Positions 35,677-44,740 of a stretch of 64,000 nt of DNA are shown one piece after another. A program made the position numbers and the translations under genes. Below the pieces are notes generated by a model, which saw only the letters and a list, made by a program, of their open reading frames with translations, was not told where the DNA came from and searched no databases. Location: the NCBI RefSeq assembly GCF_012641275.1, contig NZ_JABAIA010000002.1, forward strand, positions 744,001 to 808,000, given 5' to 3'. The stretch is from Chitinophaga varians. Lineage in GTDB: Bacteria > Bacteroidota > Bacteroidia > Chitinophagales > Chitinophagaceae. How positions within the stretch are numbered: position 1 is the stretch's first letter; each line of letters opens with the position of its first letter.

Positions 35677-35684
35677 TATTTTTG
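35677..35684 (+). promoter_or_regulatory. -7 element of the LysM/DPBB protein gene
   Basis: TATTTTTG matches TAnnTTTG and lies 65 bp before ATG 35750. It falls inside the longest possible frame (from 35633), supporting the downstream start. No TTG is found at the usual distance. Confidence 0.4.
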
Positions 35685-35749
35685 TCAATTTTATCGCATA
35701 TATTCGTTGCCCGAAAGAGGACGGTCATTCAATCATAAAAAGAGTTAGT

Positions 35750-36724
35750 ATGGTAAAATCGATTCTATCAATTGCCTTGTTTGGTTTAAGTGCAGGAGTG
35801 GTAAAAGCGCAGGACACACTGCTGGTACAGGGTACCACACCGGCTCTTTACATCTCTCACGTTGTTAAAAAAGGAGAGAACTTCTATAGCCTCAGCCGTG
35901 CTTATGGCGTGCCCCCCAAAGAAATTGCTGCCGCCAACAAGATAACGATGGATCAGGGTTTGCAGTTAGGACATCTGCTGCATATCCCGCTGACAGCTTC
36001 CAATTTCTCCCAGAAAGCGGATGCCAGCGGAACACCGGTGTATCACAAGGTGACCGATAAGGAAACTTTATACCGCGTGAGTGTTAACCACAACAAAGTA
36101 CCCCTGGACAACATCCGCCAATGGAACAACTTCCAGGGCGATGGACTGAAAAAAGACGGTTACATCATTGTCGGCTACCTGAAAGGCGGTAACGGCGCTG
36201 TGGCCTCCGCACCGGCACCGGCACCACGCAAGGAAGTGGTGAAAAACGAACCGAAGGAACAGACACCTCCGGCAGAACCTGTAACACCGCCTGCTACAGA
36301 AGCTCCCCGCAAAGAAGTGAAGAAAGAACCCGAAGCACGCCCGGTAACAGACGCGCCGGAAACAACAACACCTGCGCCTGCCCCTAAAACGGCAGCACCG
36401 GTGGTAGCTAACGGCGACTTCGAAAAACTGTATGAGCAACAGACCAACGGCGGTAAAAAAGCCACAACAGAGAAAGGCCCCGGCACCTGGTTTAAAAGCA
36501 ACGCGGTAGGTAAATACTACGCGCTGCATAACACCGCGGCCCGCGGCACTATTATCAAAGTGACCAATCCGCTGAACGGTAAAGCGATCTATGCAAAGGT
36601 GCTGGACGTGATCCCGCAAATGAAATCCAACGCCGGCCTCATCGTGAAACTGAGCGATGGCGCTATGCAGGCACTGGGCACTACGGACGCCCGTTTCTAT
36701 TGTGAACTGAGCTATGATAATTAA
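35750..36724 (+). CDS. secreted LysM-domain protein with C-terminal RlpA-like double-psi beta-barrel
   Basis: A 324-residue secreted protein. The signal peptide ends VVKAQ. It has a first LysM domain (ISHVVKKGENFYSLSRAYGV..., about 30-80), a second LysM-like repeat (YHKVTDKETLYRVSVNHNKV, about 95-140) and a Pro/Ala/Glu/Lys-rich linker (about 150-215). The C-terminal barrel contains ALHNTAARGTIIKVTNPLNGK. LysM binds peptidoglycan. The RlpA NDRGPF motif is replaced by LDVIPQ, so lytic transglycosylase activity is doubtful. A 24-bp hairpin follows. Confidence 0.88.
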   Translation: MVKSILSIALFGLSAGVVKAQDTLLVQGTTPALYISHVVKKGENFYSLSRAYGVPPKEIAAANKITMDQGLQLGHLLHIPLTASNFSQKADASGTPVYHKVTDKETLYRVSVNHNKVPLDNIRQWNNFQGDGLKKDGYIIVGYLKGGNGAVASAPAPAPRKEVVKNEPKEQTPPAEPVTPPATEAPRKEVKKEPEARPVTDAPETTTPAPAPKTAAPVVANGDFEKLYEQQTNGGKKATTEKGPGTWFKSNAVGKYYALHNTAARGTIIKVTNPLNGKAIYAKVLDVIPQMKSNAGLIVKLSDGAMQALGTTDARFYCELSYDN

Positions 36725-36740
36725 TCACCGGACAACACCG

Positions 36741-36791
36741 GACATAAACGAAAAGAGCGGGATATTATATCCCGCTCTTTTCGTTTATGTC
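36741..36791. terminator. bidirectional terminator with a perfect 24-bp stem
   Basis: GACATAAACGAAAAGAGCGGGATA (24 nt at 36741-36764; complement 36768-36791) forms a near-continuous palindrome around TAT. AAAA/TTTT tracts lie within the arms. It sits between the convergent LysM/DPBB gene and fmt. Confidence 0.85.
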
Positions 36792-36806
36792 ATGTATGTA
36801 AGGGCG

Positions 36807-37733
36807 TCAAAACCGGTACCCCCGCAGGAAAGCGGAGATATCCATGCGTTTCTTGCCTTCCAGCTGCACTTCATCGAGATAGAGGTATCCGTCCGGCGCC
36901 GCGATCCGCACATATGTTTTCTGGTCTGTGTCGAATTCACCGGGAGCAACGGACGGTTTTCCCGCTTCTTTGTGCGCCTTGTATATCTTCATGCTTTTAT
37001 CCTGGATGGTGGTCCATGCGGCAGGATAGGGACTGAGGCCCCTCACAAGATTGTATATTTTATCCAGCGGGTCCTGCCAGTTGATCTGGCACGTTTCCTT
37101 GAATATTTTAGGCGCGTGTTTGATATCAGCGGCCGCGATGTTGGCCTGCGGCGTTTCCTTGGCGGTACCGGCGGCAATGGACTGCACTGTTTTCAGCAGC
37201 AGGCGGGCACCGGTATGCATCAGTTCATCATGCAGCTCTCCGGCTGTTTCATCATCGCGGATCACTACCTTGTCTGCCAGTAAAATATCACCGGTATCAA
37301 TTTCATGTTGCAGTTTGAAGGTGGTCACGCCGGATTCTTTTTCTCCGTTGATGATCGCCCAGTTGATAGGTGCGGCGCCGCGGTAGTTGGGCAGCAGCGA
37401 AGCATGCACATTGATAGTGCCTTCAGGCGGCATGTTCCAGACAATTTCCGGCAGCATACGGAAGGCCACCACCACCTGGAGGTCCGCTTTGAGGGCCGTC
37501 AGTTGGGCAATGAACTCCGGGTTTTTCAGTTTCTCCGGTTGCAATACGGGCAACCCTTTGCTGACAGCATATTTTTTAACGGCGCTTTCCTGCATCTGCA
37601 GGCCTCTGCCGGCTGGCTTGTCGGGCGCTGTGATCACTCCAACGATATTAAATCCATTCTCTACCAGTATATCGAGGGATGCTACTGCAAAATCAGGCGT
37701 CCCCATAAAAACGATGCGAAGCTGTTTGTCCAT
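36807..37733 (-). CDS. fmt: methionyl-tRNA formyltransferase
   Basis: A 308-residue enzyme that formylates initiator Met-tRNA. The N-terminal RIVFMGTPDFAVASLDILVEN, the catalytic NVHASLLPNYRGAAPINWAI block (Asn and His near 108-110) and HEIDTGDIL (Asp near 145) are present. A C-terminal oligonucleotide-binding domain (LSPYPAAWTTI) follows. The start MDKQLRIVF (37733) is favoured. def is not adjacent. Confidence 0.97.
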   Translation of the reverse strand: MDKQLRIVFMGTPDFAVASLDILVENGFNIVGVITAPDKPAGRGLQMQESAVKKYAVSKGLPVLQPEKLKNPEFIAQLTALKADLQVVVAFRMLPEIVWNMPPEGTINVHASLLPNYRGAAPINWAIINGEKESGVTTFKLQHEIDTGDILLADKVVIRDDETAGELHDELMHTGARLLLKTVQSIAAGTAKETPQANIAAADIKHAPKIFKETCQINWQDPLDKIYNLVRGLSPYPAAWTTIQDKSMKIYKAHKEAGKPSVAPGEFDTDQKTYVRIAAPDGYLYLDEVQLEGKKRMDISAFLRGYRF

Positions 37734-37753
37734 ATGACGCAAAAGTAAATGAA

Positions 37754-38926
37754 TTATTCCTCGTACAGCAGGTATTTTGCGCGTATGGCTTTGAACTGCC
37801 GCAGTCCGGGTTCCCAGCTCCTGCGGATGTCGGCTTCTGATACGCCGCTTTTGATCTGCTGTTGTAATTGTGCATTGCCCGCCAGTTTATTGAAGAAGGC
37901 ATTGAAGAATTTATCTTTCTGAGGATACAGCGCATATGCCTGTAACAGCCATTTGAGCGCTATTTTACGGCCTTTCGCAGGAGATGCTTCCGGTGACCTG
38001 CTCAGGTCAAATCCGTAGCACAGCTGGTCCTTCAGCGGTGGATTTTTGGCGCCTGCCACACTGCGGGGCGTAAAGGAAAATCCTTTCTTTGGGAACAGGG
38101 GTGAGCCAAACAGCTGGAAAGGCTTGTCTGTGCCACGTCCCAGGCTGATGGGCGTGCCTTCAAAGAAACAGAGCGAAGTGTACAGGTTCACAGCGGCCAT
38201 ATCAGGCAGATTGGGGGAAGGTGCTACCGGCAGACTGTAATACGTGTGATGGGTGTAATTTTCGCAGGGGACGACGGTCAGTTTGCATTTAACGCCTTTG
38301 CTCAGCCAGCCTTCGCCATTAAGCATTTGAGCGTATTCGCCTACGGTCATGCCGTGTACGATTGGAATGGGCTGCATGCCTACAAAAGAGCGGAAGGCGG
38401 TGTCCAGTACAGGTCCGTCTACATAATCGCCATTGGGGTTAGGCCTGTCCAGCACAATGATGGGTTTGTTGTTTTCTGCGGCAGATTCCATCAGTTCCTG
38501 CAGGGAAGAGATGTACGTATAAAAGCGGGCGCCTACGTCCTGCACGTCGAAGATGAGCACGTCCACGTCCTGCAAATCCGCAGCAGTGGCTTTACGGTGC
38601 TGGCCATATAGTGATACGACCGGCAGCCCGGTGTTTTTATCGGTGCTGTTGCCTACTTTTTCGCCGGCATCGGCTTGTCCGCGGAAACCGTGTTCTGGAC
38701 TGAAGATTTTAGAGATATGCACCTGCAGTTTCAGCAGGGTGTCTACCAGGTGTGTAGTGCCAATAGTGGCGGTCTGGTTCACCAGCAGGGCCACCCGTTT
38801 GTTTTTCAGCAGTGGCAGGTACTGGTTGGTTTGTGCGGCTCCCGGTATAACATGGGAGGCATACTGTGCCTGCGCAGATGTCAGCAGGCCGCATAAAAGC
38901 GTGCAGATGATTAATAGACGGTTCAT
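37754..38926 (-). CDS. exo-beta-N-acetylmuramidase NamZ-type (DUF1343) secreted protein
   Basis: This 390-residue protein has a signal peptide (MNRLLIICTLLCGLLTSAQAQ region). The DUF1343 hallmarks are ALLVNQTATIGTTHLVDTL, IFSPEHGFRGQADAGEKV, LIFDVQDVGARFYTYIS, LDRPNPNGDYVDGPVLD and FFEGTPISLGRGTDKPF. Characterised members (NamZ, GH171) release MurNAc from the non-reducing end of peptidoglycan fragments. It ends 20 bp upstream of fmt on the same strand. Confidence 0.9.
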   Translation of the reverse strand: MNRLLIICTLLCGLLTSAQAQYASHVIPGAAQTNQYLPLLKNKRVALLVNQTATIGTTHLVDTLLKLQVHISKIFSPEHGFRGQADAGEKVGNSTDKNTGLPVVSLYGQHRKATAADLQDVDVLIFDVQDVGARFYTYISSLQELMESAAENNKPIIVLDRPNPNGDYVDGPVLDTAFRSFVGMQPIPIVHGMTVGEYAQMLNGEGWLSKGVKCKLTVVPCENYTHHTYYSLPVAPSPNLPDMAAVNLYTSLCFFEGTPISLGRGTDKPFQLFGSPLFPKKGFSFTPRSVAGAKNPPLKDQLCYGFDLSRSPEASPAKGRKIALKWLLQAYALYPQKDKFFNAFFNKLAGNAQLQQQIKSGVSEADIRRSWEPGLRQFKAIRAKYLLYEE

Positions 38927-39028
38927 GGCCTTAATATACGGCAAAACCCTTATGGCAGTGAGAAAAATTGATGAGATATGGTCTGTTTTAGTATCTTGCG
39001 GCTATTATTCACTATAAACAACTAATTT

Positions 39029-39457
39029 ATGCAAGCTGTTAAAAACGGGGATACTGTGAAGGTGCACTATCAGGGCCGTTTGACTGACGGGACCATGTTT
39101 GATTCCTCAGAGGGCAGAGCTCCGCTGGAATTCAAAGTAGGCGCCCACATGGTGATCAAAGGCTTTGAGAATGGTGTACTGGATATGACGCCGGGAGAGA
39201 AGAAAACCATCCATATCCCTGTTGATCAGGCATATGGTCCGAAGAATGATGAAATGATCATGGAATTCCCTAAAGCAAATATTCCTCCTGATCTGAACCC
39301 GGAAGTGGGCATGGAACTGCAGATGAGCAATCCTGAAGGCCATGTGTTCCAGGTGAGAGTAGCTGCTGTAGGTTCTGAATTTATCACCCTGGACGCTAAC
39401 CATCCGCTGGCTGGTCAGGACCTGGTGTTTGATCTGGAACTCGTGGAAATCGTATAA
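39029..39457 (+). CDS. FKBP-type peptidyl-prolyl isomerase, SlyD-like
   Basis: A 142-residue cytoplasmic isomerase/chaperone. The FKBP half begins VKVHYQGRLTDGTMFDSSEGRAPLEFKVG, and the insert-in-flap domain and FITLDANHPLAGQDLVFDLELVEI end are typical of SlyD. The His-rich metal-binding tail of E. coli SlyD is absent. The stop codon runs straight into an AT-rich inverted repeat. Confidence 0.93.
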   Translation: MQAVKNGDTVKVHYQGRLTDGTMFDSSEGRAPLEFKVGAHMVIKGFENGVLDMTPGEKKTIHIPVDQAYGPKNDEMIMEFPKANIPPDLNPEVGMELQMSNPEGHVFQVRVAAVGSEFITLDANHPLAGQDLVFDLELVEIV

Positions 39458-39458
39458 T

Positions 39459-39514
39459 ATTTGGTTATTTGATCATTCAAATATTTCAATATTAAAATGA
39501 TCAAATAACCAAAT
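39459..39514. repeat. 19-bp AT-rich inverted repeat between convergent genes
   Basis: The arms 39459-39477 and 39496-39514 (ATTTGGTTATTTGATCATT and its complement) are perfect, with an 18-nt loop. They fill the spacer between the FKBP gene and the thioesterase gene, beginning 1 bp after the FKBP stop. The TATTTG.TTATTT motif recurs at 20857 and 51214. Confidence 0.9.
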
Positions 39515-39524
39515 AACAATATTT

Positions 39525-39917
39525 TTAAGCCGGTACTTTAATAGGTATCGGCTTTTTATTTTCATCGATCGCTACAAAGGTGAAAGTGCCGCAGATAGCA
39601 TGTTCCCGGTGATCGAGGTACATTTGCTCCACATAGATGTCCACCCTTACTTTCAGGCTGGTGTTGCCCACATGAATGACAGTGCCTACCAATTCAATGA
39701 TGGTGCCATGCGGAATAGGTTTTTTGAAATCGATCCTGTCTGATGATACGGTGACGGTGCGCATTTTTGTAAAACGGGTAGCGGTGATAAAGGCCACTTC
39801 GTCCATAAGATGCATGGCGGTGCCGCCGAAAAGCGTGTCGTAATGGTTTACCGTGTTAGGAAATACCGCTTTGAAAATGCGTGTAACGGATTTCTCGATC
39901 TGTTCTTCGTATGCCAT
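39525..39917 (-). CDS. acyl-CoA thioesterase, hotdog fold (YciA/BFIT-like)
   Basis: A 130-residue single hotdog domain. HYDTLFGGTAMHLMDEVAFITATRF carries the conserved Asp/Glu of the central helix, and TVSSDRIDFKKPIPHGTIIEL the following strand. Related enzymes hydrolyse medium- to long-chain acyl-CoAs as hexamers. It lies 8 bp downstream of the CWC-protein gene, so the two are probably co-transcribed. Confidence 0.9.
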   Translation of the reverse strand: MAYEEQIEKSVTRIFKAVFPNTVNHYDTLFGGTAMHLMDEVAFITATRFTKMRTVTVSSDRIDFKKPIPHGTIIELVGTVIHVGNTSLKVRVDIYVEQMYLDHREHAICGTFTFVAIDENKKPIPIKVPA

Positions 39918-39925
39918 GTTATGAT

Positions 39926-40135
39926 TTATAGTGGAGCGTCAGGCTGCTCTTGCATGACAGCCTTCAGCTCGCGTAAACAATTTTCGCAGAGGCAGCCCTG
40001 GTATTTTTCGCTTATCCTGAAACGTTCTTCCAATGTGAGCGGTACATCGCTGCACTGGCAGCGGTGAATACTGTTGACCCGGCATTCAAAAGCCCGGTTG
40101 CAGCGAGGGCAGGGGACAATTTCATGTTTCAGCAT
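39926..40135 (-). CDS. cysteine-rich CWC family protein
   Basis: A 69-residue protein with cysteine pairs CPRC, C-x7-CQC and CLCENC. These fit the small CWC family (PF14375), which probably binds zinc. Function is unknown. The order CWC protein then thioesterase on one strand with an 8-bp gap suggests an operon. Confidence 0.85.
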   Translation of the reverse strand: MLKHEIVPCPRCNRAFECRVNSIHRCQCSDVPLTLEERFRISEKYQGCLCENCLRELKAVMQEQPDAPL

Positions 40136-40168
40136 GTACCAAATGTACGAAATGCTGAAGGAATGAAA

Positions 40169-42457
40169 TCACGCCAGTTGTTTCCTCACTTCACGGGCTG
40201 CCTGCACCATATTCCGCAATGACATTTCCGTTTCGGGCCATTTCCTGGTTTTAAGGCCACAGTCGGGGTTTACCCAGAGGTTGCGCACCGGTAGCAGTGT
40301 GGCTGCCCTGTGCAGCAGTTTGCCCATCTCTGCTACGCCCGGCACACGGGGGGAGTGGATATCGTATACGCCCGGACCGGTTTCATTCGGATAGCTGAAG
40401 CGCGCAAAGGCTTCCAGCAGCTCCATCTGAGAGCGCGATGTTTCCATGGTGATCACGTCCGCGTCCATTGCGGCAATATGCGCAATAATATCATTGAACT
40501 CTGCATAACACATATGCGTGTGTATCTGTGTGGTGTCCTGCACGGGTGCTACCGACAGGCGGAAGGCGTCGACGGCCTGCCGGAGATACGCGTCCTGCTT
40601 GCTTTTACGCAGGGGCAGTCCTTCGCGCAGCGCCGGTTCATCTACCTGGATAACTGTAATACCGGCATCTTCCAGGTCTTTCACTTCGTCGCGGATAGCC
40701 AGCGCTATCTGAAACGCTGTATCCATGCGTGGTTGGTCGTTTCTTACAAAAGACCATTGTAAAATGGTGATCGGGCCGGTGAGCATTCCTTTGACCGGCT
40801 TGTGGGTAAGCGACTGTGCAAACTGGCTCCAGGCAACGGTCATAGGCTGCGGACGCCATACGTCGCCATAGATGACCGGCGGCTTCACGCAACGGGAGCC
40901 ATAACTCTGCACCCATCCGTTTTGGGTGAAAGCAAAACCTTCCAGTTGCTCCCCGAAATATTCCACCATGTCATTGCGCTCAAACTCGCCATGCACCAGC
41001 ACATCGAGGCCGAGTGATTCCTGCCAGGAGATAGCCTCGCGGATAGCGGCGCTGATATCCTGATCGTACTGTGCTGCTGTGATATGGCCTTTTTTGAGAT
41101 TGGAACGCAACTGCCGTATTTCCACTGTCTGTGGAAAGGAGCCGATGGTAGTGGTAGGCAGTAACGGTAGCTGCAGTTTGGCCTGCTGCAGCGGCTGACG
41201 TTCGGCAAATTCATGTTGCCGCGAAAAGTCGTCAGCTGTAATACTTGCCAGTCTTGCTTTTACGGCCGGCACATGAATGCCCGGCGCGGTTTTGCGTTGT
41301 TCCATCACCTGTTGGTTGATGGTCAGCAACCTGGTGTCTCCGGCAAGGATTTGTTTCAGGGAGATGACTTCTTCCACTTTCTGTTTTGCAAAAGCCATCC
41401 ATTGTTTGATGTCGGTATTCAGGGTTGTTTCATCGTTGAGGTTGTAAGGCACATGCAGCAGCGAGCAGGAAGTGCCCAGCATCAGGCGTTCCCGGCCAAT
41501 GGCCTGTACGGCCTGGTTGATGAGCGACAGCGATGCGGTATAATCGTTTTTCCAGATGTTGCGGCCGTCCACTACGCCGAGTGATAACTGCATGTTTTCA
41601 GGAAGGGCCCGGAGAACAGCGTCCAGCTGCTCTGGTGCGCGAACGAGGTCAATATGCAATGCGTTCACCGGCAGCTGCAAAGCCAGGTCCGTATTGTCTT
41701 CCAGCGCACCGAAGTAGGTGGTGAGCAGCAGTTTCAGATCAGGGAATGCCTCACGGATAGCGGTATACGCCAGTTGATACAGTATTTTATCGGCGGGTTC
41801 CAGGTCGGTGACCAGGCTGGGCTCGTCCAGCTGTATCCAGTCGGCGCCGGCGTCGCGGAGCGCGGCCAGCAGTTCCAGGTAGGCGGGCAACAGCTGTTGT
41901 AACAAGGCGGCCCGTGTTACGCCGGCTGTCTTTATTTTGCCGCAAAGAATATAGGTGACAGGCCCTATCAGTACGGGCTTGGTGCGGATACCCTGTTGCA
42001 GCGCCTCGGTGAATTCATGGACGGCCTTGCGTGACTGCAGGCTGTAAGTCTGGCTGGCATCAAATTCGGGCACCAGGTAGTGATAGTTGGTGTCGAACCA
42101 CTTGGTCATTTCCACGGCGGTGAGATCGAAGCCATTTTTCTGGTAACCCCTGGCCATGGCGAAGTACAGTTCCAGGCAGTTGGGATTAGCAAAAGAGCGG
42201 CGCAGCTCCTGGAAACGCTCTGGTATTACGCCCAGGGCTATGCTCATATCGAGCATCTGGTCGTAAAAAGAGAAATCGTTGGATGGGATCAGATCTATGC
42301 CAGACTGGTGAAGGGTTTCCCAGTGTTCTTTTCGTAGAAGCCTGGCCGTTAGTTCCAGTTTCTCCAGGGAAATTTTACCTGCCCAGTAGTTTTCACAGGC
42401 TTTCTTCAGTTCTCGCTGGCTGCCTATTCTCGGGTAGCCTGGAATATTGGTAATCAT
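40169..42457 (-). CDS. metE: cobalamin-independent methionine synthase
   Basis: This 762-residue enzyme transfers a methyl group from methyltetrahydrofolate-triglutamate to homocysteine. Its double barrel starts NIPGYPRIGSQRELKKACENYW. The C-terminal barrel holds the zinc ligands in QIHTHMCYAEFNDI (His, Cys) and NPDCGLKTRKWPE (Cys), plus TTTIGSFPQTVEIR and ETSRSQMELLEAF. No SAM or cobalamin riboswitch is seen in the 196-bp spacer upstream. A TAGGTTTG -7 box lies 26 bp before the start. Confidence 0.97.
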   Translation of the reverse strand: MITNIPGYPRIGSQRELKKACENYWAGKISLEKLELTARLLRKEHWETLHQSGIDLIPSNDFSFYDQMLDMSIALGVIPERFQELRRSFANPNCLELYFAMARGYQKNGFDLTAVEMTKWFDTNYHYLVPEFDASQTYSLQSRKAVHEFTEALQQGIRTKPVLIGPVTYILCGKIKTAGVTRAALLQQLLPAYLELLAALRDAGADWIQLDEPSLVTDLEPADKILYQLAYTAIREAFPDLKLLLTTYFGALEDNTDLALQLPVNALHIDLVRAPEQLDAVLRALPENMQLSLGVVDGRNIWKNDYTASLSLINQAVQAIGRERLMLGTSCSLLHVPYNLNDETTLNTDIKQWMAFAKQKVEEVISLKQILAGDTRLLTINQQVMEQRKTAPGIHVPAVKARLASITADDFSRQHEFAERQPLQQAKLQLPLLPTTTIGSFPQTVEIRQLRSNLKKGHITAAQYDQDISAAIREAISWQESLGLDVLVHGEFERNDMVEYFGEQLEGFAFTQNGWVQSYGSRCVKPPVIYGDVWRPQPMTVAWSQFAQSLTHKPVKGMLTGPITILQWSFVRNDQPRMDTAFQIALAIRDEVKDLEDAGITVIQVDEPALREGLPLRKSKQDAYLRQAVDAFRLSVAPVQDTTQIHTHMCYAEFNDIIAHIAAMDADVITMETSRSQMELLEAFARFSYPNETGPGVYDIHSPRVPGVAEMGKLLHRAATLLPVRNLWVNPDCGLKTRKWPETEMSLRNMVQAAREVRKQLA

Positions 42458-42482
42458 ATACAGGATGGTTTTTTATTCCCGA

Positions 42483-42490
42483 CAAACCTA
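42483..42490 (-). promoter_or_regulatory. -7 element of metE
   Basis: TAGGTTTG on the minus strand matches TAnnTTTG, 25 bp before the metE start. No TTG at the -33 position is visible. Confidence 0.45.
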
Positions 42491-42641
42491 TCATTATTGT
42501 ATGTTTGTTTTATTAAAAATGAAAAAATTGGTGTTTTGTATAAGAGTTTTATCTTTTTGTAGAATATTTTACTAAATCAACTATTGTGAGAGATGGTAAA
42601 ACAGAAAATTTTACGGCAAAAGGGGGCACCGGTTTTTTCCT

Positions 42642-42649
42642 TACGTTTG
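42642..42649 (+). promoter_or_regulatory. -7 element of pepT, possibly giving a leaderless message
   Basis: TACGTTTG matches TAnnTTTG and is separated from ATG 42654 by only CAAT (4 nt), the same spacing as at oxyR. Transcription would begin at the start codon. Confidence 0.55.
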
Positions 42650-42653
42650 CAAT

Positions 42654-43901
42654 ATGTTTACAAATTATTCATACACTGTTGATACGCGCTTTATTCGTTA
42701 CGCGCAGATAGATACACAATCCGATCCGCAAAGCACGAGCTTTCCAACCACTGAAAAGCAGAAAGACCTGTCCCGCCTGCTGGTAAAGGAATTACACGAG
42801 ATGGGCGTCACAGATGCAGAACTGGACGAACATGGTTACGTATATGCCACTATTCCCGCCAATACCGACAAACAGGTGCCGGTCATCTGTTTCTGTTCCC
42901 ATGTGGACACGTCTTCCGACAGTAGCGGCACGGGCGTAAAACCTATCGTGCACCGTGCTTATGATGGGGGAGATATTGTATTGCCTGATGACAGCAGCGT
43001 GGTGATCAGCCCCCGTGAACACCCTTATCTGGCCTCCAAAAAAGGAGACGATATCATCACAGCCAGCGGCACCACTTTGCTGGGCGCTGATGACAAAGCC
43101 GGTGTAGCGGAGATCATGGACGCGGCCCATTTCCTGATGACACATCCGGAAGTGAAACACGGCGCTATCCGTATCCTCTTCACGCCCGACGAAGAAGTAG
43201 GCCGTGGCGTGGAAAAAGTGGACATGAAAAAACTCGCTGCTCAATTTGGTTATACCATGGACGGCGGTGAACTGGGCTCACTGGAAGATGAGAACTTCTC
43301 TGCCGATGGCGCACGTATCACGGTATATGGCGTAAGTGCCCATCCCGGTTCAGCGAAAGATAAACTGGTGAGCGCTATCAAGATTGCCGGTGAAATCGTG
43401 GATGCCCTGCCGAAAGACGGTCTTTCTCCCGAAACAACAGAAGAAAGGGAAGGGTTCATTCATCCGGTACGTATAAGCGGTACCGTAGAGAAGACAGAAA
43501 TTGATTTTATTATCCGTGACTTCGTAACCTCCAACCTGGAATTACACGAGGCTTTCCTGCGCCGCCAGATGGAAAAAGTGCTGGAGCGTTATCCCAATGC
43601 TACCGCCAGGCTGAAAGTCACTGAACAATACCGCAATATGAAAGAGGTGCTGGACCTGCATCCGGAGGTAACGGCCCATGCGGCGGAAGCTATCCGCCGC
43701 GCCGGCGTACAGCCGTTGAAGATGAGCATCCGTGGCGGCACCGATGGTTCCCGCCTGTCTTTCATGGGACTGCCCTGTCCTAATATTTTTACCGGCGAGA
43801 TGGCCCTCCACAGCAAACAGGAGTATGTCAGCATCCAGGACATGCAGAAAGCAGTGCAGACAATTGTATATCTGGCACAAGTTTGGGAGGAAAAGGCCTG
43901 A
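42654..43901 (+). CDS. pepT: peptidase T (tripeptide aminopeptidase)
   Basis: A 415-residue M20B zinc aminopeptidase. Metal ligands are readable: His in CFCSHVDTSSD (about 83), the bridging Asp in LLGADDKAGVAEIM (about 145), Glu-Glu in FTPDEEVGRG (about 180), and the final His in FTGEMALHSKQEYVSI (about 385). A dimerisation domain (GVSAHPGSAKDKLVSAIKIAGE) separates the catalytic halves. It releases the N-terminal residue of tripeptides in the cytoplasm. Repeat copy C follows the stop. Confidence 0.96.
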   Translation: MFTNYSYTVDTRFIRYAQIDTQSDPQSTSFPTTEKQKDLSRLLVKELHEMGVTDAELDEHGYVYATIPANTDKQVPVICFCSHVDTSSDSSGTGVKPIVHRAYDGGDIVLPDDSSVVISPREHPYLASKKGDDIITASGTTLLGADDKAGVAEIMDAAHFLMTHPEVKHGAIRILFTPDEEVGRGVEKVDMKKLAAQFGYTMDGGELGSLEDENFSADGARITVYGVSAHPGSAKDKLVSAIKIAGEIVDALPKDGLSPETTEEREGFIHPVRISGTVEKTEIDFIIRDFVTSNLELHEAFLRRQMEKVLERYPNATARLKVTEQYRNMKEVLDLHPEVTAHAAEAIRRAGVQPLKMSIRGGTDGSRLSFMGLPCPNIFTGEMALHSKQEYVSIQDMQKAVQTIVYLAQVWEEKA

Positions 43902-43903
43902 TC

Positions 43904-43977
43904 AATTACAAATAACAGGTTACGAATGATGCATGACAAAGTCTCCGTTTGTCATTCGTAATTCTTAATTCGTAATT
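43904..43977. repeat. intergenic inverted-repeat element, copy C (degenerate)
   Basis: AATTAC...TTACGAATGA..TGACAAA (43904-43940) pairs imperfectly with TTTGTCATTCGTAATTCTTAATTCGTAATT (43948-43977, given as one arm in two parts). There is a 7-nt insertion in the left arm. It keeps the 7-bp units but lacks the conserved core. It starts 2 bp after the pepT TGA stop. Confidence 0.75.
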
Positions 43978-44014
43978 ATTTTACTATTTTAACCGTTAAT
44001 AGAAGAAAATCCAC

Positions 44015-44728
44015 ATGATACTAGGGCTCATCACATTATTGCAGGATACATTGCTTTCGAAGGCCGATTCGTTGGCACAGGCCACCAATGCAGCTGCGGC
44101 GCCGGCACCACAGATACATCTGATAGATATGCTCATGAAAGGGGGCGTACTCATGATCCCGCTGGGTATTCTCTCCGTCATTGCCGTATTTGTGTTTGTG
44201 GAGCGGTATCTGACCATCGCAAAGGCTGGCCGCCTGGAAGATAACTTTATGCCGATGATCCGTGACCAGATCACCACCGGCAATATTATGGGCGCCCGTT
44301 CCCTCGCCAAAAACACGCAGGGGCCTATTGCGCGGATGATCGATAAAGGTCTTCAGCGTATCGGTAAGCCGATCGAGTCTATTGAGAAGTCTATGGAGAA
44401 TGTGGGCAAACTGGAGATCTACCGGATGGAGAAAAACCTGGTGATCCTTTCCATCATCGCGGGTATTGCACCGATGTTCGGGTTTCTGGGCACCATCGCG
44501 GGTATGATCCAGACCTTTTTCAACATCTCCATCACCTCTGATATTACGCTGGGCACTATTGCGGGCGGTATTTATGTGAAGATGATCACGTCCGCTACGG
44601 GCCTGATTATCGGTATTGTGGCCTTTATCGGTTACAGTTTCCTGAATGCACAGATAGATAAGGTTGTTAACAAGATGGAAGCCTCTGCAGCGGAATTTAC
44701 GGATATCCTGCAGGAACCTACCCGCTAA
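44015..44728 (+). CDS. exbB: MotA/TolQ/ExbB proton channel family protein
   Basis: This 237-residue protein has three transmembrane helices. The first is around 40-65 (GGVLMIPLGILSVIAVFVFVERYL). After a cytoplasmic loop come FGFLGTIAGMIQTFFNIS and the last helix SATGLIIGIVAFIGYSFLNAQID. It forms a proton-driven motor with the ExbD protein encoded 12 bp downstream. The partner could be TonB or Tol; no tonB gene is adjacent. Confidence 0.93.
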   Translation: MILGLITLLQDTLLSKADSLAQATNAAAAPAPQIHLIDMLMKGGVLMIPLGILSVIAVFVFVERYLTIAKAGRLEDNFMPMIRDQITTGNIMGARSLAKNTQGPIARMIDKGLQRIGKPIESIEKSMENVGKLEIYRMEKNLVILSIIAGIAPMFGFLGTIAGMIQTFFNISITSDITLGTIAGGIYVKMITSATGLIIGIVAFIGYSFLNAQIDKVVNKMEASAAEFTDILQEPTR

Positions 44729-44740
44729 AAACCACGGCTC

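Noticed and set aside
42458..42653. Search for a SAM or cobalamin riboswitch upstream of metE
   Set aside because: No conserved core, such as a B12 box, was visible in the 196-bp spacer; only a -7 box was found.
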